Assembly (NCBI GenBank): GCA_947589725.1 | Contig: CANQCQ010000037.1 | Coordinates: 1 to 8,495 of the forward strand | Reading direction: 5' to 3' | Source: an uncultured Bacilli bacterium | Lineage (GTDB): Bacteria; Bacillota_I; Bacilli_A; RF39; UBA660 | Length of the DNA stretch: 8,495 bases | Translations under genes and position numbers: made by a program | The notes under the pieces: model-generated | The model's database searches: none | What the model was told of the DNA's origin: nothing | Seen by the model: the letters and a program-made list of their open reading frames with translations, nothing else | In this document: positions 1-5,334 of the stretch, in pieces | How positions within the stretch are numbered: the stretch's first letter is position 1 | Layout of the letters: the number at the start of each line of letters is the position of its first letter

Positions 1-1
1 T

Positions 2-841
2 GATTATATGTTGTATAGAAAGGAAAAGCAACCTACTGAATATCCAAGTGCAGGTAGTATTTTTAAAAGAGATAAAAATATTTATTCTAATTTAATTAAT
101 AGAGGATTTCATAATTTTATTGCTCCCGAAGAGGTAACTACTTCAAATGAAATATATCCATATATAGATGAATTAAATTATACTGACAGTGATAAAGCTA
201 AAGATATTATCTATTTATCAAGTCTTCTTCATACTAAAACAACACGCTTTGAAAGTATTGACACAGATAAATTAAAAGAAAGATATGAAAGTACGGTTAA
301 AAGATTAAATGATACTTATGAGTATTATATAAGAATGCAAGATGAAATAGAAGAACACATATACATGTCTCCAGCCGAACTTCTTTTAATGAATAACATA
401 TCTAAAATATATTTAATGCTTAATATCTCTAGAAAAAATATAGAGCAATACTACAAAACTGCTGAAGAAAAGTCTAATGAGAAAAAAGCCATCATTCATG
501 GTAATTTGTCCCTCGATCATATTGTTGAGTCAGATGACAAATATCTCATAAGCTGGAATAAATCAACAATAGACATACCAGTATATGATTTAGTACAATT
601 TTATAGAAATGATTTTGATAAAATAGAAATAGAGTCTTTATATAAAGAATATCAGTCAAAATATAAATACACGCAAGAAGAAAAAAATCTTTTCTTTTCT
701 CTTATCAATCTACCACCTATTATAGAATTAAATAGTAGTAACTATGTTAACACTATTAAAGTAAGAAAACTTGTCAACTACATTGATAAAACTATCAGCT
801 TTTCCCTAAAGCAAGATGAAGAAAATAAGGAATCCAACTAG
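2..841 (+). CDS. MurB-signature fragment fused to a degenerate APH/CotS-like kinase-fold protein (5' partial)
   Basis: The frame is open to the left edge, so the ATG at 8 (277 residues from there) is probably internal. No ribosome-binding site can be judged in the 7 bases before it. Residues 4-21 match the MurB (UDP-N-acetylenolpyruvoylglucosamine reductase) signature KQPxEYPSAGSxFKR almost perfectly, but nothing after it resembles the MurB C-terminal domain. From about residue 22 the protein looks like a small aminoglycoside-phosphotransferase/CotS-type kinase fold: a YPYIDE hinge-like stretch (50-55), LLHTKTT (73-79), a catalytic-loop remnant HGNLSLDHI (164-172) and a DFG-equivalent ISWNKS (181-186). 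The usual catalytic Asp (HGD), metal-binding Asn and Asp are replaced by Asn166, His171 and Ser182, so kinase activity is unlikely. I infer a fusion made by deletion or by misassembly; the biological role is unknown. Kinase-fold assignment is moderate, the MurB motif is clear. Confidence 0.6.
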   Translation, partial: DYMLYRKEKQPTEYPSAGSIFKRDKNIYSNLINRGFHNFIAPEEVTTSNEIYPYIDELNYTDSDKAKDIIYLSSLLHTKTTRFESIDTDKLKERYESTVKRLNDTYEYYIRMQDEIEEHIYMSPAELLLMNNISKIYLMLNISRKNIEQYYKTAEEKSNEKKAIIHGNLSLDHIVESDDKYLISWNKSTIDIPVYDLVQFYRNDFDKIEIESLYKEYQSKYKYTQEEKNLFFSLINLPPIIELNSSNYVNTIKVRKLVNYIDKTISFSLKQDEENKESN

Positions 842-1018
842 AAAAAATTCAAAAAGTAAAATAATAGCATTTAATCTTGTTGTTATAAATACAACAAGTA
901 ATAACTGATAAAAAACAACTATCATAGTAACTAAAATACTAGATAAATAAAATATACTACTTCTTCTTTTTTGTTTACATGCATTGCATTTACAAAAGAA
1001 TGGATGTCTAATTTTCAT
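806..1018 (-). CDS. Small CxCxxC two-helix membrane protein, function unknown
   Basis: This encodes 70 residues. A basic N-terminus carries Cys9, Cys11 and Cys14 (FCKCNACK), followed by a Lys/Arg cluster (15-19). Two very hydrophobic segments follow, about 22-46 and 51-70, which end at the C-terminus. The start is backed by an AGGTGA Shine-Dalgarno on the minus strand (1025-1030) with a spacer of about 6 bases, and the codon use is normal for this AT-rich genome. The 3' end overlaps the end of the upstream plus-strand gene by 36 bases, tail to tail. The layout suggests a cytoplasmic metal- or thiol-binding head anchored by a helical hairpin, but I recognise no family. It could be a chance ORF, though the ribosome-binding site and the ordered composition argue for a real gene. 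Confidence 0.5.
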   Translation of the reverse strand: MKIRHPFFCKCNACKQKRRSSIFYLSSILVTMIVVFYQLLLVVFITTRLNAIILLFEFFLVGFLIFFILL

Positions 1019-1024
1019 AAACTA

Positions 1025-1030
1025 TCACCT
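1025..1030 (-). promoter_or_regulatory. Shine-Dalgarno AGGTGA for the minus-strand small membrane protein
   Basis: Read on the minus strand the sequence is AGGTGA, about 6 bases before the ATG at 1018. This is the main reason to accept the 70-residue minus-strand ORF. Confidence 0.5.
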
Positions 1031-1070
1031 AGTATAATTTATGAATATTAAAAATAAAAGTGAATTTTAA

Positions 1071-1099
1071 TAGACTTTAAATTCCCAAAATAGTATAAT
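1071..1099 (+). promoter_or_regulatory. SigmaA-type promoter of rubrerythrin
   Basis: A TAGACT -35 (4 of 6 to TTGACA, 1071-1076) is separated by exactly 17 bases from a perfect TATAAT -10 (1094-1099). Transcription would begin near 1106, giving a leader of about 40 bases before the ATG at 1145. The match is visible in the sequence; its use is inferred. Confidence 0.6.
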
Positions 1100-1107
1100 A
1101 ATTAAAG
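1093..1107. promoter_or_regulatory. Candidate PerR box overlapping the rubrerythrin -10
   Basis: GTATAATAATTAAAG matches the PerR consensus TTATAATnATTATAA at 11 of 14 specified positions. It lies over the -10 and predicted start site, where a repressor would block polymerase. Rubrerythrin genes of clostridia are known PerR targets, which fits. AT-rich background raises the chance of a random match, so this is a candidate only. Confidence 0.4.
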
Positions 1108-1144
1108 GAATTAGGTTCCAATATTTAGAAAAGAGGTAATAGTC

Positions 1145-1684
1145 ATGGAATTAAAAGGATCAAAAACTGAACAAAATTTATTAATAGCTTTTGCTGGAGA
1201 ATCTCAAGCTAGAAACAAATATACTTATTTTGCATCTCAAGCCAAAAAAGATGGATATGAACAGATAGCAGCTATTTTTGAAGAGACAGCTAATAATGAA
1301 AAAGAACATGCCAAAATGTGGTATAAAGAATTAAATGGAGGGAAAATACCAGATACATTAACAAATCTTAATGCAGCAGCAGAAGGAGAAAACTATGAAT
1401 GGACAGACATGTATGATGGTTTTGCTAAAACTGCTAAAGAAGAAGGATTTACTCGTTTAGCTTATCTTTTTGAAGAAGTTGGGAAAATTGAAAAAGAGCA
1501 TGAAGAAAGATATCGTAAATTAATAGAAAATATTGAAGGTGGATTAGTATTCTCAAAAGATGGAGATAGAATTTGGAAATGTCGTAATTGTGGCCATATA
1601 GTTATTGGAAAATCTGCTCCAGAAGTATGTCCAGTATGCTCTCATCCAAAAGCTTACTTTGAAATTAAAGCTGAAAATTATTAA
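1145..1684 (+). CDS. rbr: Rubrerythrin (diiron/rubredoxin peroxidase)
   Basis: This is a cytoplasmic peroxide-reducing enzyme of anaerobes that passes electrons from a rubredoxin-type iron site to a diiron centre, reducing H2O2 to water. Of 179 residues, about 1-132 form the ferritin-like four-helix domain. The expected diiron ligands are present: Glu19 (in GESQARNKY), Glu52 and His55 (NNEKEHA), Glu82 and Glu85, Glu116 and His119 (EKEHEERY). The C-terminal rubredoxin-like domain has Cys146/Cys149 (CRNCG) and Cys162/Cys165 (CPVCSHP). Length and order are those of a classical rubrerythrin with the rubredoxin domain at the C-terminus. The ATG follows an AGAGGT site (1132-1137) by 7 bases. The gene appears to be a single-gene unit: it has its own promoter with a PerR-like box and a strong terminator directly after the stop. 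It is complete and intact. Confidence 0.97.
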   Translation: MELKGSKTEQNLLIAFAGESQARNKYTYFASQAKKDGYEQIAAIFEETANNEKEHAKMWYKELNGGKIPDTLTNLNAAAEGENYEWTDMYDGFAKTAKEEGFTRLAYLFEEVGKIEKEHEERYRKLIENIEGGLVFSKDGDRIWKCRNCGHIVIGKSAPEVCPVCSHPKAYFEIKAENY

Positions 1685-1693
1685 AATAAAACT

Positions 1694-1719
1694 AGAAAGT
1701 TCTAAACTTTCTTTTTTTT
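1694..1719 (+). terminator. Intrinsic terminator of rubrerythrin
   Basis: A perfect 8-base inverted repeat AGAAAGTT / AACTTTCT (1694-1701 and 1705-1712) around a 3-base CTA centre is followed by an uninterrupted run of 8 T (1712-1719). In RNA the innermost pair probably opens, giving a 7-bp stem with a 5-base loop. Confidence 0.85.
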
Positions 1720-1733
1720 ATCTATAATTATAT

Positions 1734-1739
1734 AGGTGG
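1734..1739 (+). promoter_or_regulatory. Shine-Dalgarno AGGTGG that sets the TTG start at 1745
   Basis: AGGTGG lies 5 bases before the TTG at 1745. An in-frame GTG at 1736 is part of this site itself, so it cannot be the start. Confidence 0.6.
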
Positions 1740-1744
1740 TTTTA

Positions 1745-2059
1745 TTGAATCTTGTCCCCAAAGTACCAGCAAAAGTATTTTCTGGAAGTGCGGTGGTAGT
1801 AGGGTATTTACTAATAGAAGATTTAACGGCAAATGAACAAAATGCTCTCGGTAACTGGCTCATGTTAGCTGCTCAGGTCTTGTGTACCAATGCTTTTTAT
1901 CAACAAGTTCAACAAGAAAGAAGCAATGCAGCTAACAATATAAACAACAATTCTAACACTTCTAACTCCAGTGAAAATATTCAAAGTGAAATAGAACTAT
2001 TAAAGAAAGTAGTCAATGCTTTAAATAAAGAAATAAAGGATTTAGAAAGTAAAATATAA
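1745..2059 (+). CDS. Small coiled-coil protein of unknown function
   Basis: This encodes 104 residues from the TTG at 1745, chosen because AGGTGG sits 5 bases upstream. Residues 1-58 form a well-ordered, largely apolar part: a hydrophobic stretch at 11-24 (VFSGSAVVVGYLLI), an ANEQNALGNWLMLAAQVL helix (29-46) and a Gln-rich end (53-57). Residues 60-78 are an Asn/Ser-rich linker. Residues 79-104 form a textbook coiled coil, with Ile79, Ile83, Leu86, Val90, Leu93, Ile97, Leu100 and Ile104 spaced 4-3-4-3-4-3-4. This suggests an oligomeric protein with a membrane-associated or buried N-terminal part. I have an impression of similar small proteins in clostridia but know no function for them. It lies between a terminator and the promoter of the U32 gene, so it is probably expressed alone or by read-through. 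Confidence 0.7.
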   Translation: MNLVPKVPAKVFSGSAVVVGYLLIEDLTANEQNALGNWLMLAAQVLCTNAFYQQVQQERSNAANNINNNSNTSNSSENIQSEIELLKKVVNALNKEIKDLESKI

Positions 2060-2081
2060 TAATGTATTGTTGTAGAAATTA

Positions 2082-2090
2082 TGTTATAAT
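2082..2090 (+). promoter_or_regulatory. Extended -10 promoter of the U32 gene
   Basis: TGTTATAAT combines a perfect TATAAT (2085-2090) with the TGn extension at 2082-2084. No good -35 sits at the normal distance, as is usual for extended -10 promoters. The start would be near 2097, about 20 bases before the ATG at 2116. Confidence 0.5.
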
Positions 2091-2104
2091 CAATTTATAA
2101 ATTG
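2091..2104. repeat. Perfect 14-bp palindrome between promoter and Shine-Dalgarno of the U32 gene
   Basis: CAATTTATAAATTG is its own reverse complement. It starts directly after the -10 and ends on the first G of the GGGGTGA ribosome-binding site (2104-2110). It could be a repressor operator or, as RNA, a short hairpin touching the ribosome-binding site. AT-rich palindromes arise by chance, so the function is open. Confidence 0.4.
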
Positions 2105-2110
2105 GGGTGA
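2104..2110 (+). promoter_or_regulatory. Shine-Dalgarno GGGGTGA that sets the ATG start at 2116
   Basis: GGGGTGA is 5 bases before the ATG at 2116. An in-frame GTG at 2107 lies within this site and is rejected as a start. Confidence 0.6.
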
Positions 2111-2115
2111 ACAAA

Positions 2116-2361
2116 ATGATAAAACACGAGTTGTTAGTACCAGCTGGCGATATGGAAAGTCTAAATCAAGCTATAGCTAATGGAGCAGATGCTGTCTATG
2201 TAGGATGTAAGAATTTTAGTGCGAGAAAATTTGCTAAAAATTTTGATAACAACGAGATAATTACTGCTATCCGCTTATGCCATTTATATGGTGTAGAAAT
2301 TTATGTAACAATGAATAGACGCTGTCTTAATACAAGACTTTGGTATGCTATGTTTAATTAG
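2116..2361 (+). CDS. N-terminal fragment of the interrupted U32 protein
   Basis: This encodes 81 residues from the ATG at 2116, which has a strong GGGGTGA site. The first 67 residues are typical for the start of a U32 protein: ELLVPAGDMESL (5-16), NGADAVYVG, FSARKFAKNF and the end VEIYVTMN. After VTMN the frame is wrong: the last 14 residues (RRCLNTRLWYAMFN) are an out-of-frame reading of DNA that codes DAVLIQDFGMLCL in the other frame. It ends in TAG at 2361, overlapping the next ORF by 17 bases. On its own it lacks the cluster cysteines and could not be an active enzyme. Confidence 0.6.
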   Translation: MIKHELLVPAGDMESLNQAIANGADAVYVGCKNFSARKFAKNFDNNEIITAIRLCHLYGVEIYVTMNRRCLNTRLWYAMFN

Positions 2362-4237
2362 AGAAAAATATCCAGAATTAGAAATTCATGCATCAACGCA
2401 AGCCAATACATCTTCAAAAGATACAGCAGAATTGTTTTATAAATTAGGTGTAAAAAGAGTAGTATTTTCAAGAGAAATGTCTCTAGAAGAAATAAACAGT
2501 ATAAAAACTCCAATAGAAAAAGAAGTCTTCATTCATGGAGCTTTATGCATAAGTTATTCAGGCAATTGCCTAATGAGCAGTATGCTAGGAAATAGAAGTG
2601 GAAATAGAGGAGAATGTGCTGGTTGCTGTAGATTGCCATATTCATTAGAAAAAGGTTCCAGAACTATTATTTCTAATAAATATCTTTTAAGTACCAAAGA
2701 ATTAAATACCACAACTAGATTTAGGGAATTATTAGATAGCGATATTACAAGTTTTAAAATAGAAGGTAGAATGAAATCACCTGAATATGTTGGCTTTATA
2801 ACAAGATTATATAGAAATCTAATAGACAGTTATTGTACAAATGTTGACATTGAAGGTTTAAACAAACAACTTAAAACAATTTTTAATCGAGGATTTACAG
2901 AAGGCTATCTTTTTAACACTGATCCTACTGAATTAATGAATATTGATAGCCCTAATCACATAGGTTTAGAAATAGGAAGAGTTATCGAAGTAAATCCGAA
3001 ATGGATAAAAATAGAATTAAAAGAAGATTTGAATCAACAAGATGGAATAAGATTTTTAAATAATGGTAACGGATTTATTGTTAATTACTTGTATGGAAGT
3101 GATGGTAAATTAACAAATTCTGTTAAAGCCGGACAAATATGCTTTGTCGATAATAAAATAGAATTAAAGACAACTGATATCGTTTGTAAAACTCAAGATT
3201 ATTTATTATTAACTAGTCTTAAAAAATTACCAATTAAAAGAATACCAATTACCATTCAAGTAAAAGCTAAACTATCAGAACCACTAGAAATAGTAATGTC
3301 TGATGGAACTAATTCTTTTAAAGCAACCGGAAATAACGTCCAAGCATCACAAAATGCTCCAATGACAAAACAACGTATCCGTGAACAAGTAGAAAAATTA
3401 GGCGAAACTCCATTCATAAGTACAACAACAATTGTAGATTCAGATTTAGACGTATTTATTCCCGTAAAAGAAATAAATGAATTAAGAAGAAAAATAACAG
3501 ATCAATTAGTCCAAGTAAGAATGAACAAAAAAGTAGACTTTAAGCCAGTCGAAGTAAAGCTTACTGTACCAGATACTAAATTAGAGCCAACACTAACTGC
3601 ATCAGTCTATACAAAAGAACAATTAGAAATGTGTAATAGATATAAATTAAAAAGAATATATGTGATGGATAAAGAAGTTTATAAGGATTATAAAATGAAT
3701 GACAGGATTTATTATGTTCCTCCAAGAAATTCAAGAACACCAACATCCGGATATCAAAGAAGAGCTTTAGTTTCAGAATATTTTGACTTTTCACTTAAAG
3801 ATACCCTAGTTGGAAATTATGGTTTAAATATAACTAACGTTTATACAGCATATTATATTTATAAATTAACATTACAACCAATAACTATATCTCCTGAATT
3901 ATCAAGTGAAGAAATAATAAATTTTATAAATACTTATATCAAGACATTTAATGCATATCCAAATATAGAAATTGTAGGATATGGAAGAATTGAAAATATG
4001 GTAATAAAAGGAAACATACTTAAATTATCGACAAAAGTATATCAATACAAGCTAAGAGATCAGCAAAATAGAACTTTTCCAGTTTATTTTGATGGAGTAA
4101 ACACTCATGTTTTAAATTATGAAAATATAAAGTTAGATGATATAAAAACATTGAAAAAATATGCAAGCATTAGATTAGACTTCTACGATGAAGAACCTGA
4201 TAGAGTAAAAAATATTATTAATGAGTATTTAAATTAA
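2345..4237 (+). CDS. C-terminal fragment of the interrupted U32/DUF3656 protein (RlhA-like)
   Basis: This encodes 630 residues from the ATG at 2345, but homology already begins at 2318 (DAVLIQDFG), so this ATG is internal to the original gene. It has no convincing Shine-Dalgarno; only restart after the overlapping upstream ORF could express it. Visible marks are IHASTQAN (14-21), then IHGALC-SYSGNC-GNRGEC-GCCRLPY with the four expected iron-sulfur Cys at 68, 75, 91 and 95, and SFKIEGRMKSPEYV. A DUF3656-like region follows (about 300-395, with TPF and FIPVKEINELRRK). The rest (about 400-630) is the second half seen in long Bacillota members: NYGLNITN, ITISPELS, EIVGYGR and RTFPVYFD. No Cys pair appears in that last part, unlike what I recall for clostridial relatives. 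Substrate assignment by RlhA similarity is inference. Confidence 0.7.
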   Translation: MLCLIREKYPELEIHASTQANTSSKDTAELFYKLGVKRVVFSREMSLEEINSIKTPIEKEVFIHGALCISYSGNCLMSSMLGNRSGNRGECAGCCRLPYSLEKGSRTIISNKYLLSTKELNTTTRFRELLDSDITSFKIEGRMKSPEYVGFITRLYRNLIDSYCTNVDIEGLNKQLKTIFNRGFTEGYLFNTDPTELMNIDSPNHIGLEIGRVIEVNPKWIKIELKEDLNQQDGIRFLNNGNGFIVNYLYGSDGKLTNSVKAGQICFVDNKIELKTTDIVCKTQDYLLLTSLKKLPIKRIPITIQVKAKLSEPLEIVMSDGTNSFKATGNNVQASQNAPMTKQRIREQVEKLGETPFISTTTIVDSDLDVFIPVKEINELRRKITDQLVQVRMNKKVDFKPVEVKLTVPDTKLEPTLTASVYTKEQLEMCNRYKLKRIYVMDKEVYKDYKMNDRIYYVPPRNSRTPTSGYQRRALVSEYFDFSLKDTLVGNYGLNITNVYTAYYIYKLTLQPITISPELSSEEIINFINTYIKTFNAYPNIEIVGYGRIENMVIKGNILKLSTKVYQYKLRDQQNRTFPVYFDGVNTHVLNYENIKLDDIKTLKKYASIRLDFYDEEPDRVKNIINEYLN

Positions 4238-4263
4238 TATATAAATAATTTCAAACTTATGAT
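4234..4263 (+). promoter_or_regulatory. Weak promoter candidate before the thioredoxin-like gene
   Basis: TTAATA (4 of 6, overlapping the U32 stop) and TATGAT (5 of 6, 4258-4263) are 18 bases apart. The predicted start leaves about 20 bases before the ATG at 4290. No terminator is seen after the U32 gene, so read-through is also possible. Confidence 0.3.
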
Positions 4264-4289
4264 AAAATTAAATAGATAGGAGTGATTTG

Positions 4290-4793
4290 ATGACAAAAAA
4301 AAGAATAAAAAATTTCATTATTTTAGGTGCAATTTTCTTACTAGGTATAGGTCTTACTCTATATATTTGTAATTGTTATCAAGTATATGATGAATATCAA
4401 AAGCAAACTCCAGTTATTAGAGGAACTTTATCTGAAATAACTAGTGAAGAATTAGATCACTATCTAATGGAAAATCCGACAACAACTATTTACATGTGTA
4501 CTTCCAGTAGTGACACATGCAGAAATTACGAAAAAGAGTTAATTAAATTATCCAAAACTTTAAACTTATCAGAATACGTAATTTATCTAAATTTAAGTGA
4601 TGTTGATCAAAACACATTTATAGAAAAGTTTAATGCCGCATATCCATATAAAGTAGAATTAACATCATCATATCCAGCATTTGTTAGCTTTGAAGATGGA
4701 AAAGTAAAATACATATTGCAAGGTAATGAAGATGAAAAATTAACAATCTCTAAAACAAAGCAATTTTTAGAAATAAACAATATTGGAGAGTAA
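4290..4793 (+). CDS. Membrane-anchored thioredoxin-fold-like protein
   Basis: This encodes 167 residues. The ATG at 4290 is chosen over the in-frame TTG at 4287 because AGGAGTG (4278-4284) is 5 bases away from the ATG. Lys/Arg at 3-7 followed by a hydrophobic helix (about 8-27) give an N-terminal anchor with the rest outside the cell. Residues 64-166 read like a thioredoxin fold: a beta strand TTIYM ending at Cys70, a helix rich in Lys/Glu, YVIYLNLSDVD, then YPAFVSFEDGK with Pro129 at the usual cis-Pro position and a final strand YIL. The active-site spacing is unusual: Cys70 and Cys77 form CX6C, not CxxC. It may be a redox protein with altered geometry, a disulfide-stabilised fold, or a non-catalytic relative. 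Partner and substrate are unknown. Its stop codon lies inside a terminator-like hairpin just before trmL. Confidence 0.7.
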   Translation: MTKKRIKNFIILGAIFLLGIGLTLYICNCYQVYDEYQKQTPVIRGTLSEITSEELDHYLMENPTTTIYMCTSSSDTCRNYEKELIKLSKTLNLSEYVIYLNLSDVDQNTFIEKFNAAYPYKVELTSSYPAFVSFEDGKVKYILQGNEDEKLTISKTKQFLEINNIGE

Positions 4794-4807
4794 CTCTCTC
4801 TTTTTTT
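4785..4807 (+). terminator. Short terminator-like hairpin spanning the stop codon, upstream of trmL
   Basis: GGAGAG-TAA-CTCTCT forms a 5-bp stem plus a G-U pair with the TAA stop as loop, then C and seven T (4801-4807). The trmL Shine-Dalgarno AGGAGG (4808-4813) begins at the next base. A ribosome finishing the upstream gene would cover the hairpin, so it may act as a partial, translation-sensitive terminator. Confidence 0.5.
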
Positions 4808-4818
4808 AGGAGGCCAAA

Positions 4819-5328
4819 ATGAACAACATAGTACTATATCAACCGGAAATACCCCAAAATACTGGTAACATAATGCGAACTTGTGTAGCAACTAACACTA
4901 AACTTCACTTAATTAAGCCATTAGGCTTTAAGCTAGATAGTGCTAGCATCAAAAGAAGTGGAGTAAACTATATAGACAAACTTGATTACGAAGTTTATGA
5001 AAATTGGGAAGATTTTACGACTAAAAATAAAGGTACATATTTTTACTTTACTAGATATGGCAGAAAACCCCATACAGAATTTGACTTTAGACCACAAAAT
5101 GATGAAAATATCTATTTAATATTTGGTAAAGAGTCAACTGGTATACCAAAAGAGATATTAAAAAATGATTTAAAACATTGTATGAGAATACCAATGTCTG
5201 CTAATGTTAGAGCCCTAAATTTATCTAATAGTGTAGCAATAGCCATCTATGAAGCTCTAAGACAACAAAATTACAATGATTTATTATTTGAAGAACCTCA
5301 TAAAGGTGCAGATTACTTAGAAAGGTAG
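4819..5328 (+). CDS. trmL: tRNA (cytidine/uridine-34 2'-O)-methyltransferase TrmL
   Basis: This is a SPOUT-class enzyme (called CspR in older Bacillus annotation) that uses S-adenosylmethionine to methylate the 2'-OH of the wobble nucleotide in tRNA-Leu. Of 169 residues, the marks are PEIPQNTGNIMRT (9-21), the knot motif YLIFGKESTGIP (99-110), and MRIPMSANVRALNLSNSVAIAIYE (122-145), which form the trefoil-knot cofactor site; Arg20 and Asn137 sit in the conserved positions. Many family members have RSLNLSN where this one has RALNLSN. The C-terminal tail (about 147-169) makes it slightly longer than the usual 150-160 residues. AGGAGG lies 5 bases before the ATG. The next gene starts only 6 bases after the stop, so the two are almost certainly co-transcribed. 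It is complete. Confidence 0.95.
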   Translation: MNNIVLYQPEIPQNTGNIMRTCVATNTKLHLIKPLGFKLDSASIKRSGVNYIDKLDYEVYENWEDFTTKNKGTYFYFTRYGRKPHTEFDFRPQNDENIYLIFGKESTGIPKEILKNDLKHCMRIPMSANVRALNLSNSVAIAIYEALRQQNYNDLLFEEPHKGADYLER

Positions 5329-5334
5329 GAAAAT

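Larger units (their letters stand above)
2116..4237 (+). pseudogene. Interrupted U32-family gene of the RlhA (rRNA C2501 hydroxylase) type
   Basis: Both halves belong to one gene. The first reading frame runs well until VTMN (ending at 2316). The family then expects about 23 residues and DAxIVQDxG. Here DAVLIQDFG is encoded straight away from 2318, but one frame away, with a single A (2317) between. By comparison with E. coli RlhA as I remember it, about 68 bases are missing. The full protein would have been about 730 residues. U32 proteins of this class carry a TIM-barrel-like domain with a four-Cys iron-sulfur site plus a DUF3656 region; RlhA itself makes 5-hydroxycytidine in 23S rRNA. Loss of part of the barrel plus the shift should inactivate it, unless the lesion is an assembly or sequencing fault. 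Confidence 0.75.

Noticed and set aside
1107..1120. GGAATTAGGTTCC imperfect inverted repeat in the rubrerythrin leader
   Set aside because: Arms are only 4 bases; too short to support an operator or hairpin.
1723..1728. TATAAT before the small coiled-coil gene
   Set aside because: No -35 fits (it would lie in the terminator), and the start site would fall within the ribosome-binding site.
1736..1738. GTG as start of the small coiled-coil gene
   Set aside because: It is part of the Shine-Dalgarno itself; TTG at 1745 has the right spacing.
2107..2109. GTG as start of the U32 gene
   Set aside because: It lies in the GGGGTGA site; ATG at 2116 is correctly spaced and begins at the family's normal N-terminus.
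2311..2345. Programmed ribosomal frameshift in the U32 gene
   Set aside because: No slippery heptamer or downstream stem is visible, and conserved residues are missing, which frameshifting alone cannot explain.
3576..3794. 72-residue minus-strand ORF inside the U32 gene
   Set aside because: It lies opposite a well-conserved coding region, and its hydrophobic look comes from reading Lys/Ile-rich codons in reverse. I see no family motif in it.
4607..4891. 94-residue minus-strand ORF across the thioredoxin-like and trmL genes
   Set aside because: It runs antisense through two real genes and their ribosome-binding site, and its sequence has no recognisable motif.
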